From Palsa-892 sp963751615 (GTDB lineage: Bacteria; Pseudomonadota; Alphaproteobacteria; Rhizobiales; Xanthobacteraceae), in NCBI GenBank assembly GCA_963751615.1, contig CAVVVG010000005.1, positions 1,798,001 through 1,862,000 on the forward strand: a DNA stretch of 64,000 nt, given 5' to 3'. Below are positions 9,419-17,459 of this stretch, one piece after another; positions within the stretch are counted from its first letter, which is position 1; every line of letters starts with the position of its first letter. The notes below the pieces were generated by a model that searched no databases, was not told the DNA's origin, and saw nothing but the letters and a program-made list of their open reading frames with translations. Both the position numbers and the translations under genes were made by a program.

Positions 9419-9457
9419 AACGCAAAACCCGATACGCGGTACGCAACTGGCACCAAC

Positions 9458-9467
9458 GACTCGAATC
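9458..9467. promoter_or_regulatory. Two abutting GANTC sites upstream of ccrM
   Basis: GACTC (9458-9462) and GAATC (9463-9467) follow one another without a gap, 40-49 bases before the ccrM start. GANTC is the CcrM target, and methylation of paired GANTC sites in the ccrM leader controls the gene in Caulobacter. The sites are seen; a feedback role here is inferred. Confidence 0.6.
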
Positions 9468-9479
9468 TAGAACGCTTCC

Positions 9480-9500
9480 GGTAAAGGCTGGGTAAAGGCT
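9480..9500. repeat. Tandem direct repeat GGTAAAGGCT
   Basis: GGTAAAGGCT occurs at 9480-9489 and again at 9491-9500, one helical turn (11 bases) apart, between the GANTC pair and the CtrA-like box. Such phased direct repeats can be a binding site for a regulator, but no factor is recognised. Confidence 0.5.
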
Positions 9501-9504
9501 AACC

Positions 9505-9519
9505 TTAATCAAACGTTAC
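9505..9519. promoter_or_regulatory. CtrA-like box upstream of ccrM
   Basis: TTAA (9505-9508), seven bases, then TTAC (9516-9519) matches the CtrA consensus TTAA-N7-TTAA with one mismatch. It lies 87-101 bases before the ccrM start. CtrA activates ccrM in Caulobacter and its relatives, so the position and gene context fit. The match is seen; binding is inferred. Confidence 0.55.
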
Positions 9520-9579
9520 GAAATTTGTCCTAACGTCCTGTTTTGAGACGCCCGATTTTGACCACGAAAACCAATCGGT

Positions 9580-10731
9580 TCAGGCCGCGAACAGATCGAG
9601 CTGGCTGCGGTTCTGCTTTGGCGACCGAAAGTGTGCCGTCGTCAGACGCGAGCGAGTCTTGTTAAGGCCGAGCCGTTGGCAGGCAAGTTCGAAGCGCCGG
9701 CCAATCGACCATGCATAGGGCCCATTGCCAGTTTGTCGCTGGCCCCAGCTCGAATCATAGTCCTTGCCGCCGTGGAGATCGCGAACGAGCGAGATCACGT
9801 GTTTTTCCTTGTCGGGGAAATGTTCGTGCAGCCATTCGCGGAACAAATCCTTGATTTCGAGCGGCATGCGAAGTGTGATGTAACCTGCGCTCTCAGCGCC
9901 TGCAGCTTTTGCCGCATCGAGGATGCGTTCGATTTCCGAATCGTTGATTGCAGGCACGATGGGCGCAACCATCACGGCGGTTGTGATGCCAGCATTCGAT
10001 AGCGCGCGGATCGTTGCGAGCCGCCTCTGCGGTGTCGCTGCGCGCGGCTCCATGACGCGCGCGAGTTTCGGATCGAGTGTTGTGATGGAAAGCGCAACCT
10101 TGACGAGGTTTTTCTTCGCCATTTCTGAGAAGATGTCGATATCACGCATCACGAGTGCCGATTTGGTAACGATGCCGACCGGGTGTCCTGTGTCGCGGAG
10201 TACTTCGAGAATGCGTCGGGTAACGCGCCATTTTTTTTCGATCGGCTGATAAGGGTCGGTATTAGTGCCGATCGCAATCATTCGCGGCTTGTATTTGGGA
10301 TCGGAAAGTTCTCTGTAGAGCAATTCTGCTGCATCGGACTTCACGAACAGCCTCGATTCGAAGTCAAGTCCAGGTGAAAGTCCTTGATAGGCATGCGTAG
10401 GTCGCGCGAAGCAGTAGATGCAGCCATGTTCACAGCCTCGGTAGGGGTTGATCGAACGATCGAAGCCTATGTCTGGCGATTCGTTGCGCGTGATGATCTT
10501 CCGCGCGCGTTCTTCAGTAACTTGGGTCTTAAATGGCGGCAGCTCTTCAAGGCTCTGCCAGCCGTCGTCGAAGGGAACCATGGCATAGGACTCGTAACGA
10601 CTGCTGCTATTTGTCACAGCACCACGCCCGCGCCGTCGCTCCCCATAGACTGCCGTGCCTAAGACACCATCCTTGACTTCTAGATTTTCCGGGACCTTTT
10701 CGGAGCGCGGATCGTCAAATGTCCTATCCAT
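9580..10731 (-). CDS. Radical SAM protein, PA0069/Rv2578c (SplB-like) family
   Basis: Radical S-adenosylmethionine enzyme of 383 residues. The iron-sulfur motif is C100-X3-C104-X2-C107 (CEHGCIYC), followed by the family segment FARPTHAYQG and a TIM-barrel body (IGTNTDPYQP, GIVTKS). It belongs to the COG1533 group, which includes spore photoproduct lyase; the substrate of this branch is not established. The start at 10731 has an AGGA ribosome binding site. A GTTC-N7-GTTC box 25 bases upstream suggests LexA control and so a role after DNA damage. Function beyond radical chemistry is open. Confidence 0.88.
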   Translation of the reverse strand: MDRTFDDPRSEKVPENLEVKDGVLGTAVYGERRRGRGAVTNSSSRYESYAMVPFDDGWQSLEELPPFKTQVTEERARKIITRNESPDIGFDRSINPYRGCEHGCIYCFARPTHAYQGLSPGLDFESRLFVKSDAAELLYRELSDPKYKPRMIAIGTNTDPYQPIEKKWRVTRRILEVLRDTGHPVGIVTKSALVMRDIDIFSEMAKKNLVKVALSITTLDPKLARVMEPRAATPQRRLATIRALSNAGITTAVMVAPIVPAINDSEIERILDAAKAAGAESAGYITLRMPLEIKDLFREWLHEHFPDKEKHVISLVRDLHGGKDYDSSWGQRQTGNGPYAWSIGRRFELACQRLGLNKTRSRLTTAHFRSPKQNRSQLDLFAA

Positions 10732-10755
10732 TTTGTCATCCTAAGCCAGCCATGG

Positions 10756-10770
10756 GAACAAAACAAGAAC
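10756..10770. promoter_or_regulatory. LexA-type SOS box upstream of the radical SAM gene
   Basis: GAAC (10756-10759), seven bases, GAAC (10767-10770); on the gene's strand it reads GTTC-N7-GTTC, the exact consensus of the alphaproteobacterial LexA box. It is 25 bases upstream of the start codon at 10731, a normal operator position. Perfect match seen; LexA binding is inferred. Confidence 0.6.
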
Positions 10771-10843
10771 ATTTTTTATTGTTTGATATCCTCTATATGG
10801 GGTGTTTTCAAGACAAAACGATTACAAGGTGTAGCGGTTCCCG

Positions 10844-11428
10844 ATGATTACCGTCGTTATCCCCACTCTCGACAGCGAATGTGTTTTGGTGCCGACGCTC
10901 GGTGCGCTGATTTCTGGCTCAGCGGAGGGACTGGTACGGGAAGTGATTCTCGCCGACGGCGGATCGCGTGACGAAACGGAGAAAGTCGCCGATGTGGCTG
11001 GCTGTATTTTTCTCAAGGGCCTGCGCGATACCGGTCCGCGGCTTCGCGCGGCGGCACATACGGCGCGCGGAGCTTGGTTGCTTTTTCTAGATCCCGCGGC
11101 GATTCTGCAAGAAGGTTGGATGCGAGACGTGCGCGGGTTCATCGAAACCGCTGAACGCTCCAATCTTACTGAAAAACGCGCCGCGACGTTCAAGTTTGGA
11201 TACCAAGGTTTCGGCATTAAGCCGAGGATTGCGGAAGCGGCCGCCAGCGCTCGATTTGCGATCATCGGCCGGCCACGTGCGGAGCAAGGTTTGCTGATTG
11301 CGAAGCGCTTTTACAATCATCTCGGCGGCCACAAACACGGGCCGAAAGCCGAACGACAATTGATCGCGCGCATCGGCAGAAGACGAATCGTAACGCTCCG
11401 CACGCGTATCGTTTTAGCTAGCAAGTAG
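10844..11428 (+). CDS. Short family 2-like glycosyltransferase
   Basis: A 194-residue protein that opens with the GT-A fold start MITVVIPTLDSE, continues with VILADGGSRDET (nucleotide-sugar binding) and has a divergent aspartate motif FLDPAA near residue 82. The C-terminal part is Arg/Lys-rich (HLGGHKHGPKAERQL). Similar short proteins occur in rhizobia without known substrate. It is monocistronic, between the divergent radical SAM gene and convergent moaB. Catalytic activity is uncertain because the usual DXD is replaced by DPA. Confidence 0.7.
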   Translation: MITVVIPTLDSECVLVPTLGALISGSAEGLVREVILADGGSRDETEKVADVAGCIFLKGLRDTGPRLRAAAHTARGAWLLFLDPAAILQEGWMRDVRGFIETAERSNLTEKRAATFKFGYQGFGIKPRIAEAAASARFAIIGRPRAEQGLLIAKRFYNHLGGHKHGPKAERQLIARIGRRRIVTLRTRIVLASK

Positions 11429-11469
11429 AGTAGTTAACTTTATCAAATAATTAGCGGCGACTTCGTAGA

Positions 11470-11601
11470 ATGATGCGTGATTTTGTGTCAAGGCCTTTGA
11501 TGGATCACATGCCGCGAAATCCGGAGACCAAACACGCAATATTGATGGAAGAAATCACTGCGGATGATAACGACCTGTTGCCAACTGTTGTCCAGGATTA
11601 A
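11470..11601 (+). CDS. Possible 43-residue hypothetical protein
   Basis: An open frame from ATG at 11470 to TAA at 11601 encodes an acidic, methionine-rich peptide beginning MMRDFVSRPL and ending LLPTVVQD. It fills the gap between the glycosyltransferase and moaB. I see no convincing ribosome binding site and no known family, so it could be a chance frame or a gene remnant. Confidence 0.2.
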   Translation: MMRDFVSRPLMDHMPRNPETKHAILMEEITADDNDLLPTVVQD

Positions 11602-11616
11602 TTCGCTGCGAGCAGA

Positions 11617-12171
11617 TTATTTCTTGGCCTTTGCTCGTTTCAAGTGCTCATCCAGCCGCGGCAGAATTTCTACGAAATTACATGGCCGGTGACGGAGATC
11701 GAGTTGATTCACGAGGATTTCGTCCCACGCATCGCGACATGCGCCCGGCGAGCCCGGCAGGCAGAAAATGAACGTTGAATTTGCTGTACCTGCGGTCGCT
11801 CGGCTTTGGATGGTGGACGATCCAATCGTGCGGAACGAAATCTGATGAAATGCTACGGAGAATCCATCCATCCGTTTATCGAATAGGGGCTCGACCGCCT
11901 CAGGCGTAACATCACGCCCGGTGAAGCCGGTACCCCCGGTCGTGACGACAACATCGATATTCTTGTCCTTGATCCATGCCCTCACTCTCGCCCGGATCGA
12001 CTTCAAGTCGTCCTTTACGAGGGCGCGCGCGGCGAGCAAGTGACCGGCCTTCTCGATTCGCTCTTGCAACAGTGCGCCCGATTTATCCTGCGAGAGATCG
12101 CGCGTGTCGGAAACCGTCAGAACCGCGATCGACAGCGGCACGAACTGTTTCGATAGATCGATAGCGGCCAT
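11617..12171 (-). CDS. moaB: Molybdenum cofactor biosynthesis protein B
   Basis: MoaB/MogA-fold protein acting on molybdopterin during cofactor assembly. The 184-residue sequence shows the family motifs VLTVSDTRDLSQDKSG, DVVVTTGGTGFTGRDVTPEA and FCLPGSPGACRDAWDEIL. Other moa/moe genes are not in the window. The protein has a C-terminal tail with the conserved HRPCNFVEILPRL segment typical of rhizobial MoaB. Confidence 0.93.
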   Translation of the reverse strand: MAAIDLSKQFVPLSIAVLTVSDTRDLSQDKSGALLQERIEKAGHLLAARALVKDDLKSIRARVRAWIKDKNIDVVVTTGGTGFTGRDVTPEAVEPLFDKRMDGFSVAFHQISFRTIGSSTIQSRATAGTANSTFIFCLPGSPGACRDAWDEILVNQLDLRHRPCNFVEILPRLDEHLKRAKAKK

Positions 12172-12176
12172 AACAA

Positions 12177-13058
12177 TTAAAGCTGACAGTCTTGAACCGA
12201 AGTTGCTTTCAATCCGGTCTGGAATGCCTGCATGCGTTGCGCCGACGAGCCGTGGGTGAAGGCGTCAGGTACGACATAGCCCTGCGCGCGCTTCTGCAGC
12301 CGGTCGTCGCCGATCGCGGACGCGGTTTGAAGTGCCGCTTCGATGTCACCAGGTTGCATGAACTTCCACTTCGCCTGTGATCGATTTGCCCACAGACCGG
12401 CGAAACAGTCGGCCTGTAATTCTACACGCACCTGCGCTGCATTACGGCTCCGGTCATCCATTGAACGCTGCACTTGCTGCACGCGCGGCAGAATGCCGAG
12501 GAGATTCTGCACGTGGTGGCCGATTTCGTGCGTAATTACGTACGCCTGTGAAAAACGGCAAGCTTGGCCGTCGCAGCCGTGGAATTTACGTTCGAGATCG
12601 TTGAAAAACGACGTGTCGAGGTAAACGCGCTGATCGTTCGGGCAATAGAACGGCCCCATCGCCGACTGCGCGAATCCGCAAGCGGATTGTGTCGCACCCG
12701 AGAAAATCACCAGGCGTGGCTTCACGTAATTACGCCCCATTTGCTGGAAGATTTCACTCCAGCGGTCCTCGCTTTCGCCCAGCACGGCGGCAACGAATTG
12801 CCCCTGCTGGTCCTGTGGAGTGCCGGTCCTTCGCGTGGGCGTAGGACCTTGCTGTTGGCTGTTCGGTCCCTGAACCATGTTGATGCCGCCGATGATGAGA
12901 CGCGGGTCGATGCCGAGCGCCCATGAAATCAGGCCAACGATGATCAACCCGCCAATGCCGATGCCGCCACTCGATCCTCCGGGGAAGCCTACCGTCATCG
13001 GGCCGTCGTCGCGGCGATCCTCGATGTTATCGCTGCGCCGAAAATCGTCGTACCGCAT
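12177..13058 (-). CDS. Neutral zinc metallopeptidase, YpfJ family (membrane-anchored)
   Basis: Putative zinc metallopeptidase of the YpfJ/KPN_02809 family. I take the ATG at 13058 (MRYDDFRRSD) because GAGGAG lies about 8 bases upstream; this gives 293 residues. A glycine-rich hydrophobic segment at about 33-50 anchors it in the membrane. The zinc motif is H177-E178-I-G-H181, and cysteine pairs occur before it (near 127/139 and 162/167). Its stop lies 6 bases from the moaB start, so the two may be co-transcribed. Substrate unknown. Confidence 0.88.
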   Translation of the reverse strand: MRYDDFRRSDNIEDRRDDGPMTVGFPGGSSGGIGIGGLIIVGLISWALGIDPRLIIGGINMVQGPNSQQQGPTPTRRTGTPQDQQGQFVAAVLGESEDRWSEIFQQMGRNYVKPRLVIFSGATQSACGFAQSAMGPFYCPNDQRVYLDTSFFNDLERKFHGCDGQACRFSQAYVITHEIGHHVQNLLGILPRVQQVQRSMDDRSRNAAQVRVELQADCFAGLWANRSQAKWKFMQPGDIEAALQTASAIGDDRLQKRAQGYVVPDAFTHGSSAQRMQAFQTGLKATSVQDCQL

Positions 13059-13192
13059 CTCGCTTCTCCTCAACGATGGTATTCGCCGACTGTTGGCGGC
13101 GATTGTGGCGGACCTGTGAGTTGCGCGCAATCAGTGCTTTGGACGATTCGAAAGATAGGTTACGCAAGCAAAATGTGAGACGGGGACGGGCC

Positions 13193-13840
13193 ATGGGCAA
13201 GAAACAAAAAGTGCTCCATCGTGTCCCCGATTTTACTTGGGAGGCGAATGTATATCGTAAGGGCCTTACGCCTGTCGCGGGTTGCGACGAGTCGGGTAGA
13301 GGTCCGTGGGCAGGGCCGGTTATCGCAGCCGCTGTTATCCTCGACCCCGATCGCATTCCGGGAGGCTTGAACGATTCGAAGAAGCTCACGCCGGCAGTAC
13401 GCGAAGAATTGTTCGAGGAAATCGCGGTGCGTGCCGAAATTTCCATTGCCATTGCGCCGCCGTCCCGGATCGATCGCGACAATATTTTGCGCGCGAGCTT
13501 GTGGGCACTGGCCGAGGCCGTGCGCGCGCTTCCGCGCAAACCAGCTTTCGTGTTCGTCGATGGTCGTGACAGTTTGGCGCTCGACTGCAGGGTCGAAGCC
13601 GTGATTGGCGGCGATGAGATCGTGGCTTCCATCGCAGCCGCTTCTATAGTCGCCAAGGTCACGCGCGACCGGCTGATGTGCCAATTGGCTCTCGCGCATC
13701 CCGGCTATGGTTTCGAGCGGCACAAGGGCTATGGCACCGATGCTCATTCAAGCGCGCTGGAAAAACTCGGCCCCTGCGTGCATCATCGGCGTTCGTTCGC
13801 GCCGATACGCGCTTTTCAGGTCAGCCACGCCGAAAACTGA
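13193..13840 (+). CDS. rnhB: Ribonuclease HII
   Basis: Cuts RNA in RNA-DNA hybrids and initiates ribonucleotide excision. I chose ATG 13193 (MGKKQKV) because of a GGGGACGGG ribosome binding site just upstream. The 215-residue protein has the catalytic D32-E33-SGRG motif, FVDGRDS near 120 and the late IVAKVTRDR aspartate, followed by HKGYGTDAH, all diagnostic. The downstream membrane glycosyltransferase starts on its stop codon (TGATG). Confidence 0.96.
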   Translation: MGKKQKVLHRVPDFTWEANVYRKGLTPVAGCDESGRGPWAGPVIAAAVILDPDRIPGGLNDSKKLTPAVREELFEEIAVRAEISIAIAPPSRIDRDNILRASLWALAEAVRALPRKPAFVFVDGRDSLALDCRVEAVIGGDEIVASIAAASIVAKVTRDRLMCQLALAHPGYGFERHKGYGTDAHSSALEKLGPCVHHRRSFAPIRAFQVSHAEN

Positions 13841-15387
13841 TGCACTCACCTAGGTCGCAGCCGGGACCGCTTGAGGTTTCGATTTTTGTCGAAGCGCTGC
13901 GCGCGCACGCAGGTACGTTTGTAGCGGCCACTCTAATCGTTCACGCGATCCTATGGACGCTGTCGACTATTCTCGCCGATCCCACGCCAGATCCGAACAT
14001 CGCATTCGGGCTCGCCATCGGCCGCGAATGGACGCTCGGCTATCCCGGCCTGCCGCCGCTGGCGCCGTGGATTTTGCAGAGCGTCTATAAACTCACGCCC
14101 TCTGTCGCAGTGATGATGGCACTGGGACCGATCGCTGTCGGGTTCACGGGATGGTTTGTATTCGGTCTCGCGCGCCACTTCGTCGGCGATCGTCAAGGCG
14201 CGATCGCGATACTCGTCCTGGTGACGGTGCTGCCGGTCGGCTTTCCGGTGGGCGCGCTCGACTCGGCGACGATCCAGATGCCGATTGTCGCTGGTATGGC
14301 GCTTTCCTGGTGGCGTGGGCTGAAAGAGGGAGATCGCGCTGGATGGTTGTTGTTTGGCATTACGGGCGCGCTGACTTTATATGCCGGAATTCAGAGTTTG
14401 ATCGTTTTTTTAGTTTTGCTTGGACTCGCAATTGGTACGGTGAGTGGTCGCGCGGCGTTGGAGCGGCAGAAATCTTACGCCCCCGTTTTGCTGGGGCTAA
14501 TGGTGCTCGTGCCGATTGCGGCACCCCGTATTTATTGGCTCGTGACCCATAACTTTTCTGGAATTTTTGAAGAAGCAACTACGGGAATTGGGCCATTCGG
14601 TGTGCTGAAACCATACGAAGCCGTGGCAGGCGCCATTGCGGGGCAAGTGGGGCTTGCCATTTTGATTGCCGTTGCGACCGCGGTGCTGGGCGCAGGGAAA
14701 CGAGCAGCGATAACGCTCTCTCGTGAGCCGCTGCAGGCCCATGCGGTAGCAATTGTTCTTGCACTTGCGACCATGCCGTTTCTCATCGCCGCCTTTGTTG
14801 TGGTGCTTCTTGGGCTCAAGATCACAATTGACGCCTTTGCTTGTCTGCTGCTCTATTCCGGACTGCTAGCGATCGTGTTTGCAGGCGAAACGCTACACAT
14901 CCATCGCCAGCAGACGGTGGCATGGCTGGCAATCGGATTTCTCGTCGTTCCTCCGGCATTGCTGGCGGCGGCTGGTTTTGTGGCGCCGTGGATTGGAAAC
15001 CGCGGATTGATCACAAACTGGCCCGCGGCGGAAGCCGCACGGATCATGACGGATATTTTCCGCACGCGCACTGGAAAGCCGCTAGAACTTGTGATCGCCG
15101 ATCCCGTGATAGCAAGCGAGATCGCACTGGCAAGTCGCGATCGCCCGCGCATTTTCCCAAAAGCGCAGAAGGCACTCGCGCCCTGGATCAGCGATGATAC
15201 ACTGCGGATGAAAGGGGCCGTCGTGATCTGGCCAGTTATGCGCGGAAACACGGCACCACCCGCGTCGTTTCTGACGAACTTGCCGCTCTTTGTCCCCGAA
15301 GCGCCATTGACCTTGAACTGGGCGCGTGCCGGCAAGCTCGATCCGATTCGGCTTGGCTGGGCGATTATTCCACCGCAGGCTCAGTGA
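13840..15387 (+). CDS. Polytopic membrane glycosyltransferase, family 39-like
   Basis: Putative lipid-linked sugar transferase of the PMT/ArnT (GT39/GT83-like) superfamily in the inner membrane. ATG at 13840 shares a base with the rnhB stop, so translation is coupled. The 515-residue protein begins with a soluble tail, then a membrane helix, and the first periplasmic loop has the superfamily pattern DPTPDPN and GYPGLPPLAPW, with the aspartate expected to be catalytic. About ten further hydrophobic segments follow, then a soluble C-terminal domain from about residue 390. Acceptor and donor are not known. Confidence 0.8.
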   Translation: MHSPRSQPGPLEVSIFVEALRAHAGTFVAATLIVHAILWTLSTILADPTPDPNIAFGLAIGREWTLGYPGLPPLAPWILQSVYKLTPSVAVMMALGPIAVGFTGWFVFGLARHFVGDRQGAIAILVLVTVLPVGFPVGALDSATIQMPIVAGMALSWWRGLKEGDRAGWLLFGITGALTLYAGIQSLIVFLVLLGLAIGTVSGRAALERQKSYAPVLLGLMVLVPIAAPRIYWLVTHNFSGIFEEATTGIGPFGVLKPYEAVAGAIAGQVGLAILIAVATAVLGAGKRAAITLSREPLQAHAVAIVLALATMPFLIAAFVVVLLGLKITIDAFACLLLYSGLLAIVFAGETLHIHRQQTVAWLAIGFLVVPPALLAAAGFVAPWIGNRGLITNWPAAEAARIMTDIFRTRTGKPLELVIADPVIASEIALASRDRPRIFPKAQKALAPWISDDTLRMKGAVVIWPVMRGNTAPPASFLTNLPLFVPEAPLTLNWARAGKLDPIRLGWAIIPPQAQ

Positions 15388-15505
15388 TCCTTTTTGTCTT
15401 CACGGAAATTGCCGCTGAACAGCCAAAAAACCAAAACCGATTGGCCGAGAATGATCGGCAATAAGATTAGTGCGTATCAGCTTGCGCGAGCATTACGAGA
15501 TCCAT
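15381..15505 (-). pseudogene. Small membrane protein gene split by a single-base frameshift (candidate)
   Basis: On the minus strand an ATG at 15505 with a good AAGGG ribosome binding site 8 bases upstream starts MDLVMLAQADTH then stops. A second frame just after gives ALILLPIILGQSVLVF and then WLFSGNFREDKKDH, a convincing membrane helix with a charged tail, ending at 15381. Restoring one base near 15470 would join them into a protein of about 41 residues. It may be a real decayed gene or a sequence error. Family unknown. Confidence 0.35.
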
Positions 15506-15709
15506 CGCATTAACCCTTGTTGCACTGCGACATGCTTTGCCATCCGAGCATAGCCGCCCCGCGCTTAGGGCGCTGCCGCAATGTGCGCGCCGTCAGTAGC
15601 CTTTGGAAACGTCAGAAGGCTTCCTATCGGGTTCCACAAATTATCCGATTGCTTGGTCTTGACGGTGTTGAGCTGCGCTATCCGCAGTAATGTGATTGCG
15701 GGATAAACC
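15506..15709. other. Intergenic remainder with no further gene seen
   Basis: The gap between the membrane glycosyltransferase and the SDR is about 320 bases. Apart from the candidate small membrane gene at its left end I see only an imperfect GC-rich hairpin near 15562-15578 and the leader of the SDR gene. No tRNA or repeat recognised. Confidence 0.5.
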
Positions 15710-16543
15710 GTGAAACTTGAGGACAAAATCGTACTGATTACTGGTTCGACTGACGGCGTCGGCAGAGTGGTCGCGAAACGGCTCGCGGCCGAAGGAGCGA
15801 ATGTGCTGATCCATGGCCGCAGTCAGCAGCGAGCTGAGCAAGTACTGCGCGAGATATGCGGGGCGCGGGTGCACCGGAAAAAAGGAATGGCAACATTCTA
15901 TCAAGCGGATTTTGCCTCTCTTGAAGAAGTTCACAAACTCGCCGAGAACGTGCTGTATGAGCGCGAGCGCATCGACATTCTGGTGAACAATGCCGGCATC
16001 GGTTCTGGCGCCAATAAACATCACCGCGAAGTCAGTGCCAACGGATTTGAGTTGCGGTTTGCTGTTAACTATCTCGCCGGATTCTTACTCACTTATCTGT
16101 TGCTTCCACGTTTAGTGGAAAGTGCGCCCGCCCGTATTGTGAATGTTTCCTCGCTTGGCCAGCAAGCGATCGATTTCGAGGACGTTATGCTCGAAAAAAA
16201 TTACAACGGCACGCATGCATACTGTCAGAGCAAGCTCGCGCAGATCATGTTCACGTTCGATTTGGCAAACGAACTTGACCGCCATCATGTAACCGCCAAC
16301 GCGCTGCATCCCGCGACCTACATGAACACGACCATGGTGCGCGAGAGCGGCAACTCTCCGATGAGTTCGGTCGAAGAGGGCGCCGATGCGATCATGAAAC
16401 TAATTGTGTCAGAGGAACTCGTCGGAAAGAGTGGCCTTTTTTTCAATGGTCAGCGCCCGGCGACAGCCGATCCGCAGGCCTATGACGCCGATGCTCGCGC
16501 AAGTCTGAAAGCGCTCAGCTCACGGCTGACGGGCCTTTCTTAG
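15710..16543 (+). CDS. SDR-family NAD(P)-dependent oxidoreductase
   Basis: Short-chain dehydrogenase of 277 residues, most like the retinol-dehydrogenase/RDH11-type group. It shows the cofactor motif T11-GSTDGVG18, N93-N-A-G96, the serine in VNVSSLG (147-148) and the catalytic Y171-CQSK175. The start is GTG at 15710, preceded by GGGAT. The substrate cannot be inferred. Its end overlaps the end of the convergent uracil-DNA glycosylase gene by 4 bases. Confidence 0.9.
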   Translation: MKLEDKIVLITGSTDGVGRVVAKRLAAEGANVLIHGRSQQRAEQVLREICGARVHRKKGMATFYQADFASLEEVHKLAENVLYERERIDILVNNAGIGSGANKHHREVSANGFELRFAVNYLAGFLLTYLLLPRLVESAPARIVNVSSLGQQAIDFEDVMLEKNYNGTHAYCQSKLAQIMFTFDLANELDRHHVTANALHPATYMNTTMVRESGNSPMSSVEEGADAIMKLIVSEELVGKSGLFFNGQRPATADPQAYDADARASLKALSSRLTGLS

Positions 16544-17376
16544 CGAGCAAATGCTTTCTTCAACGCGACAAAATCTCGCCAGCTATGGCGCTTGGCTAGC
16601 GGATTGCGTAGCAGGTACGCGGGATGAAACGTTGCAAGCGCACGGATTTTGCGCGTGCCGGTGTCGTAATCGAACCAACGGCCGCGGATTTTGGTGATGC
16701 CGTCCGTTGTGCGAAGCAAGGTCTGAACCGAGGGGCCGCCGAGGCAAACAAGAATGTCCGGATTTGCCAATTCGATCTGCCGCGTAATGAATGGTAGGCA
16801 AATCGAAGTCTCCTGCGGCGTTGGCGTGCGATTTCCCGGTGGTCGCCACGGCACGATATTGGCGATGTAGGCCGACGTGCGGTCGAGACCAATTGCCGCC
16901 ATCATGCGATCGAGCAATTTTCCTGAACGGCCGACGAACGGTAATCCGTCGCGATCTTCCTCCGCGCCCGGTGCTTCGCCAACGAACATGACTTTGGCCT
17001 GTGGGTTTCCATCGGCAAAAACAAGATTCTTCGCGGTTGCTTTCAACGCGCACCCATCGAAGCGCGCAAGCATACCTCTCAGCTCGTCGAGCGTCTTCGC
17101 CTGCTTTGCCATTTCGCGCGCGGCCATTACCGCCGCATCGGGTGCAACTGGCGCAATTGATGTGACAGATGCGTGCGGATGCAGCTTGAAAGGCGGAAGC
17201 TTCGAACGAGCGGATTTTGGGGACGTCGGTTCCACATCGGTTAGATCCCGTGTTTCATCGTGCAGAACGCTTTCCTTAAAGCGATCTATCGGCGTATCTT
17301 CGAGCGCGATATCTACGCCTGCGTCCCTGTGGAACGCGAGCACTTCATGGACGATGGAACGATCTGAAACGGACAT
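16540..17376 (-). CDS. Uracil-DNA glycosylase, family 4-like with two Fe-S ligands replaced
   Basis: Base-excision repair enzyme that removes uracil from DNA. The start at 17376 (MSVSDRSIVH) gives 278 residues; about 100 N-terminal residues are low-complexity before the catalytic domain. Motifs are V132-GEAPGAEEDRDG144, the PFVG segment, PWRPPGNRTP, and the late HPAYLLR at 251-257. In family 4 enzymes four cysteines bind [4Fe-4S] with spacing C-X2-C-X(about 67)-C-X15-C; here the corresponding positions are F106, C109, W177 and C193, so two are lost. It is divergent from ETF-ubiquinone oxidoreductase. Confidence 0.87.
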   Translation of the reverse strand: MSVSDRSIVHEVLAFHRDAGVDIALEDTPIDRFKESVLHDETRDLTDVEPTSPKSARSKLPPFKLHPHASVTSIAPVAPDAAVMAAREMAKQAKTLDELRGMLARFDGCALKATAKNLVFADGNPQAKVMFVGEAPGAEEDRDGLPFVGRSGKLLDRMMAAIGLDRTSAYIANIVPWRPPGNRTPTPQETSICLPFITRQIELANPDILVCLGGPSVQTLLRTTDGITKIRGRWFDYDTGTRKIRALATFHPAYLLRNPLAKRHSWRDFVALKKAFAR

Positions 17377-17459
17377 GGGTGGATCAAAGCACATTCGAGC
17401 GCGCCACGCCGATTGAAATTTGCGCAGAAACGGTGGAAAACATGCCGCGAGAGGAAACC

